This document shows, piece after piece, positions 4,555 through 6,381 of a DNA stretch of 6,381 nucleotides (within the stretch, counting starts at the first letter, position 1; the number at the start of each line of letters is the position of its first letter). Location: NCBI GenBank assembly GCA_008501835.1, contig QQUB01000697.1, positions 1-6,381 of the forward strand. Reading direction: 5' to 3'. This DNA comes from Bacteroidota bacterium (GTDB lineage: Bacteria; Bacteroidota; Bacteroidia; Chitinophagales; Saprospiraceae). Under the pieces are notes generated by a model. It was not told the origin of the DNA, made no database searches, and saw only the letters and a list, made by a program, of their open reading frames with translations. Position numbers and translations under genes: made by a program.

Positions 4555-6381
4555 AAACTTCAGGAAGACTCTTGTTCCCTCAGATGTGCCGTCTTCAGCA
4601 ATAAGGTCTTCAATGGAGAAGCTTTCTTTTTGGTGATCGTTTATTAATTCGAGTCTCTCGGCAGTGACCTGAAGTCCCATTGATTTGTGTTTGGCCTCTT
4701 GTTGGCTTTTCTGTTTTATGGCTGCTTCCCGTCCGATTCCATTATCGGTAATCGTACAATGGACAAAGTCATTTTCTTGTTTAAATTCTATGTCGATTTT
4801 GCCTTTTTTTCCCAGGCCGGATATTCCATGAACAATAGCATTTTCAACGAATGGCTGAACCATCAACGGAGGGATCATAATTTCTTCGATATCCATCTCA
4901 GGATCAACAACAATCTGATATTCAAAAGTATCATTTTTCCCGAATTGCTCCAGGGACAAATAATGATCCAGCGTATCAATTTCGTCTTCGAGTGAAATTC
5001 TTTCTGATCTTGAATTTTCAAGTACACTACGCATTAATCTGGAAAATTTAGCCAAATAGAATCTGGCCTTTTTGGGATCCTGTTGACTTATGAGTCCCTG
5101 GATAGAATTAAGCGTATTGAAAATGAAGTGAGGATTCATTTGCAACTGCAATGCTTTTTGTTCCAGTTCGAGCATTTTCTTTTCGAGTGACAATTCTTGC
5201 TCCTTTCTTTGGGATTTTCTTTTCAATTGAAGGTACCTGGTCCTGAAAATCAAACTGGCAATAATTAAGAACAAACCTGCTGCAGCCCATGGGAACCACC
5301 TTTTTTGCCAAAATGGGGCGTTGATGGTAAAACTGAATTGAACCGGTCGTTCTGAGGCCACTTTATTGCTGTTGATACTTTTTACCTGGAAGGTGTAATT
5401 TCCCGGGGATAGATTAGCAAACCTGACGATATTATTTTCTACTGCGGGCCCCCATTCTTCATCAATTCCTAACAGCCTGTATTGGTATTTCATGCCCAAG
5501 GGGGCAGATAGGTCTGTGGCCTTGAATTCGAAGGTAAGATCATTTCTTTGCCAGGGTAGTTCAAGGCTATCTCTGACCTTACCCCAATTATCCATATAAG
5601 GGGCATAAGATGTTTCCCTAAGGGGAGTATATTCCAGGGAAATGTTGGTAAACCTTACCATTGGAGGTATGGTGTCGAGATTCTGGAAGTTTGCATTGTA
5701 TTTTGTTAAACCGTTCATGGTCCCAAACCAAATATTTCCGCCGGCGTCTTTCCAAACTGAATTGGTACAGTTTTCTATACCAGCAAATCCTTCCGCCCTG
5801 CCAAAATGTTGAACGTCTTTCAAATTACGGTCTTCAGTAAAGCTAACTTTATCGACACCCTGCTGGCTTCCAACCCAGAGGTTTTGCTCATTGTCAAGTA
5901 TCAGTGAGTAAACATTCTCTGAATAGAGTTTCTCAACTTCCAAAAATGAAACAGCAAGAGTATCCTCATAGAGTTGGATTTTGGCTATTCCCTGATCCCC
6001 GGTTCCGACCCAGAGGATGCCGGTGGAGTCTTCAGTTAAGGACCTTATATTGTTGGTAACCAACCCATTGTTAGATTGGAAATGGTATTTGATGGTATCA
6101 TTTTCCAGGCAAAATAATCCGCCAAATCTCATTGCTGCCCAAATTCTGTCGAGGGTATCCAGGTGAAGGTCATATGTATAGGGTAGGCCAATTCCTGAAT
6201 TTTTATCAAAGTTTTTAATATCGAGGGTCACCCCTAAGGTATCTTTTGTTACCCTAATTTTGCTAATTCCATCATTGGTGGCTACCCATAGGTTCCCTTC
6301 CTTGTCTTCCAGGATATCTTTCACCCAATTACCTGCAAGGCCGAGGTTTTCAGAAAAAAGAAAATAGCCTGTGGAATCAAT
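4543..6381 (-). CDS. Propeller/Y_Y_Y sensor histidine kinase, LytS type (5' end beyond window)
   Basis: A 612-residue open frame ends at TAG (4545-4543) and continues without a stop to the right edge, so the N-terminus (signal peptide and further propeller blades) is missing. A GTG at 6324-6322 is internal, not the start: upstream codons keep the propeller pattern. Counting visible residues, five blades with N/I-L/I-W-V/F-A/G-T/S cores lie at about 20-41, 71-92, 114-135, 158-179 and 208-228. A Y_Y_Y-type beta domain spans about 239-354 (with N-x-x-P-G-N-Y-T-F-Q-V-K), a membrane helix about 362-379, and a coiled coil about 384-414. The kinase core has Q-M-N-P-H418-F-I-F-N-T-L-N-S-I, where H418 is the likely phosphoacceptor, an N-box P-F-V-E-N514-A-I-V-H-G, the G-box I-T-D-N-G-I-G-R-E (544-552) and M-G-L-Q-V-T-A-E-R-L (568-577). 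Such sensors read an extracytoplasmic ligand and pass phosphate to a LytTR-type response regulator. No receiver or regulator is fused or found downstream. The kinase looks intact; the ligand is unknown. Confidence 0.92.
   Translation of the reverse strand: MDSTGYFLFSENLGLAGNWVKDILEDKEGNLWVATNDGISKIRVTKDTLGVTLDIKNFDKNSGIGLPYTYDLHLDTLDRIWAAMRFGGLFCLENDTIKYHFQSNNGLVTNNIRSLTEDSTGILWVGTGDQGIAKIQLYEDTLAVSFLEVEKLYSENVYSLILDNEQNLWVGSQQGVDKVSFTEDRNLKDVQHFGRAEGFAGIENCTNSVWKDAGGNIWFGTMNGLTKYNANFQNLDTIPPMVRFTNISLEYTPLRETSYAPYMDNWGKVRDSLELPWQRNDLTFEFKATDLSAPLGMKYQYRLLGIDEEWGPAVENNIVRFANLSPGNYTFQVKSINSNKVASERPVQFSFTINAPFWQKRWFPWAAAGLFLIIASLIFRTRYLQLKRKSQRKEQELSLEKKMLELEQKALQLQMNPHFIFNTLNSIQGLISQQDPKKARFYLAKFSRLMRSVLENSRSERISLEDEIDTLDHYLSLEQFGKNDTFEYQIVVDPEMDIEEIMIPPLMVQPFVENAIVHGISGLGKKGKIDIEFKQENDFVHCTITDNGIGREAAIKQKSQQEAKHKSMGLQVTAERLELINDHQKESFSIEDLIAEDGTSEGTRVFLKFKME

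Noticed and set aside
4687..4995. Plus-strand open frame opposite the kinase domain
   Set aside because: It is antisense to the N-box and histidine region of the kinase, whose motifs are intact. Its hydrophobic translation is a by-product.
6322..6324. GTG at 6324-6322 as the start of the kinase
   Set aside because: The frame stays open to the window edge and the upstream codons continue the propeller (Y-F-L-F-S-E-N-L-G-L). A start here would also leave the sensor without a signal sequence.
1..6381. Mobile elements, CRISPR arrays, tRNA or rRNA genes
   Set aside because: I found no spaced direct-repeat series, no transposase-like protein, no terminal inverted repeats around a gene and no tRNA-like T-loop sequence.

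Overview
The window reads as a chromosomal segment of a Bacteroidota bacterium, perhaps of the Saprospiria/Chitinophagia type; the class is a guess. The grounds are a reporter-type histidine kinase with a two-component-regulator beta-propeller, a Y_Y_Y domain and a LytS-like kinase core; a secreted Cys-rich beta-sandwich repeat protein with a signal peptide; near-absence of Shine-Dalgarno sequences; moderate-to-low GC; and perfect TAnnTTTG (-7 type) motifs upstream of a gene. I see no rRNA, tRNA, CRISPR array, insertion sequence or phage gene.

Layout. (1) Positions 1-693, minus strand: 5' part of a secreted repeat protein that runs off the left edge. (2) Positions 694-913: a divergent intergenic region with a palindrome and two -7-like boxes. 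(3) Positions 914-2683, plus: a 589-residue signalling or regulatory protein with an N-terminal TolB-like (adenylate-cyclase-associated) domain, TPR repeats, and a C-terminal domain that resembles a winged helix split by a coiled coil. It starts at TTG. (4) Positions 2684-2795: a short intergenic region packed with inverted repeats. (5) Positions 2796-3587, plus: a membrane-bound di-iron fatty acid hydroxylase/sterol desaturase family enzyme. (6) Positions 3577-4506, plus: a zinc-dependent homocysteine S-methyltransferase family protein whose start overlaps the end of the hydroxylase. (7) Positions 4509-4554: a probable bidirectional terminator between convergent genes. (8) Positions 4543-6381, minus: the 3' part of a propeller/Y_Y_Y/LytS-type sensor kinase that runs off the right edge.

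How the genes relate. The hydroxylase and methyltransferase form a tight, probably translationally coupled pair. The TolB-TPR gene lies just upstream on the same strand and might be cotranscribed with them or regulate them, but the structured gap between them leaves this open. The sensor kinase is convergent and has no LytTR response regulator on its 3' side within the window. The secreted protein is divergent from the TolB-TPR gene and shares its upstream region. No complete, obviously novel system is visible. The most unusual object is the TolB-TPR protein with its C-terminal split-winged-helix-like domain.
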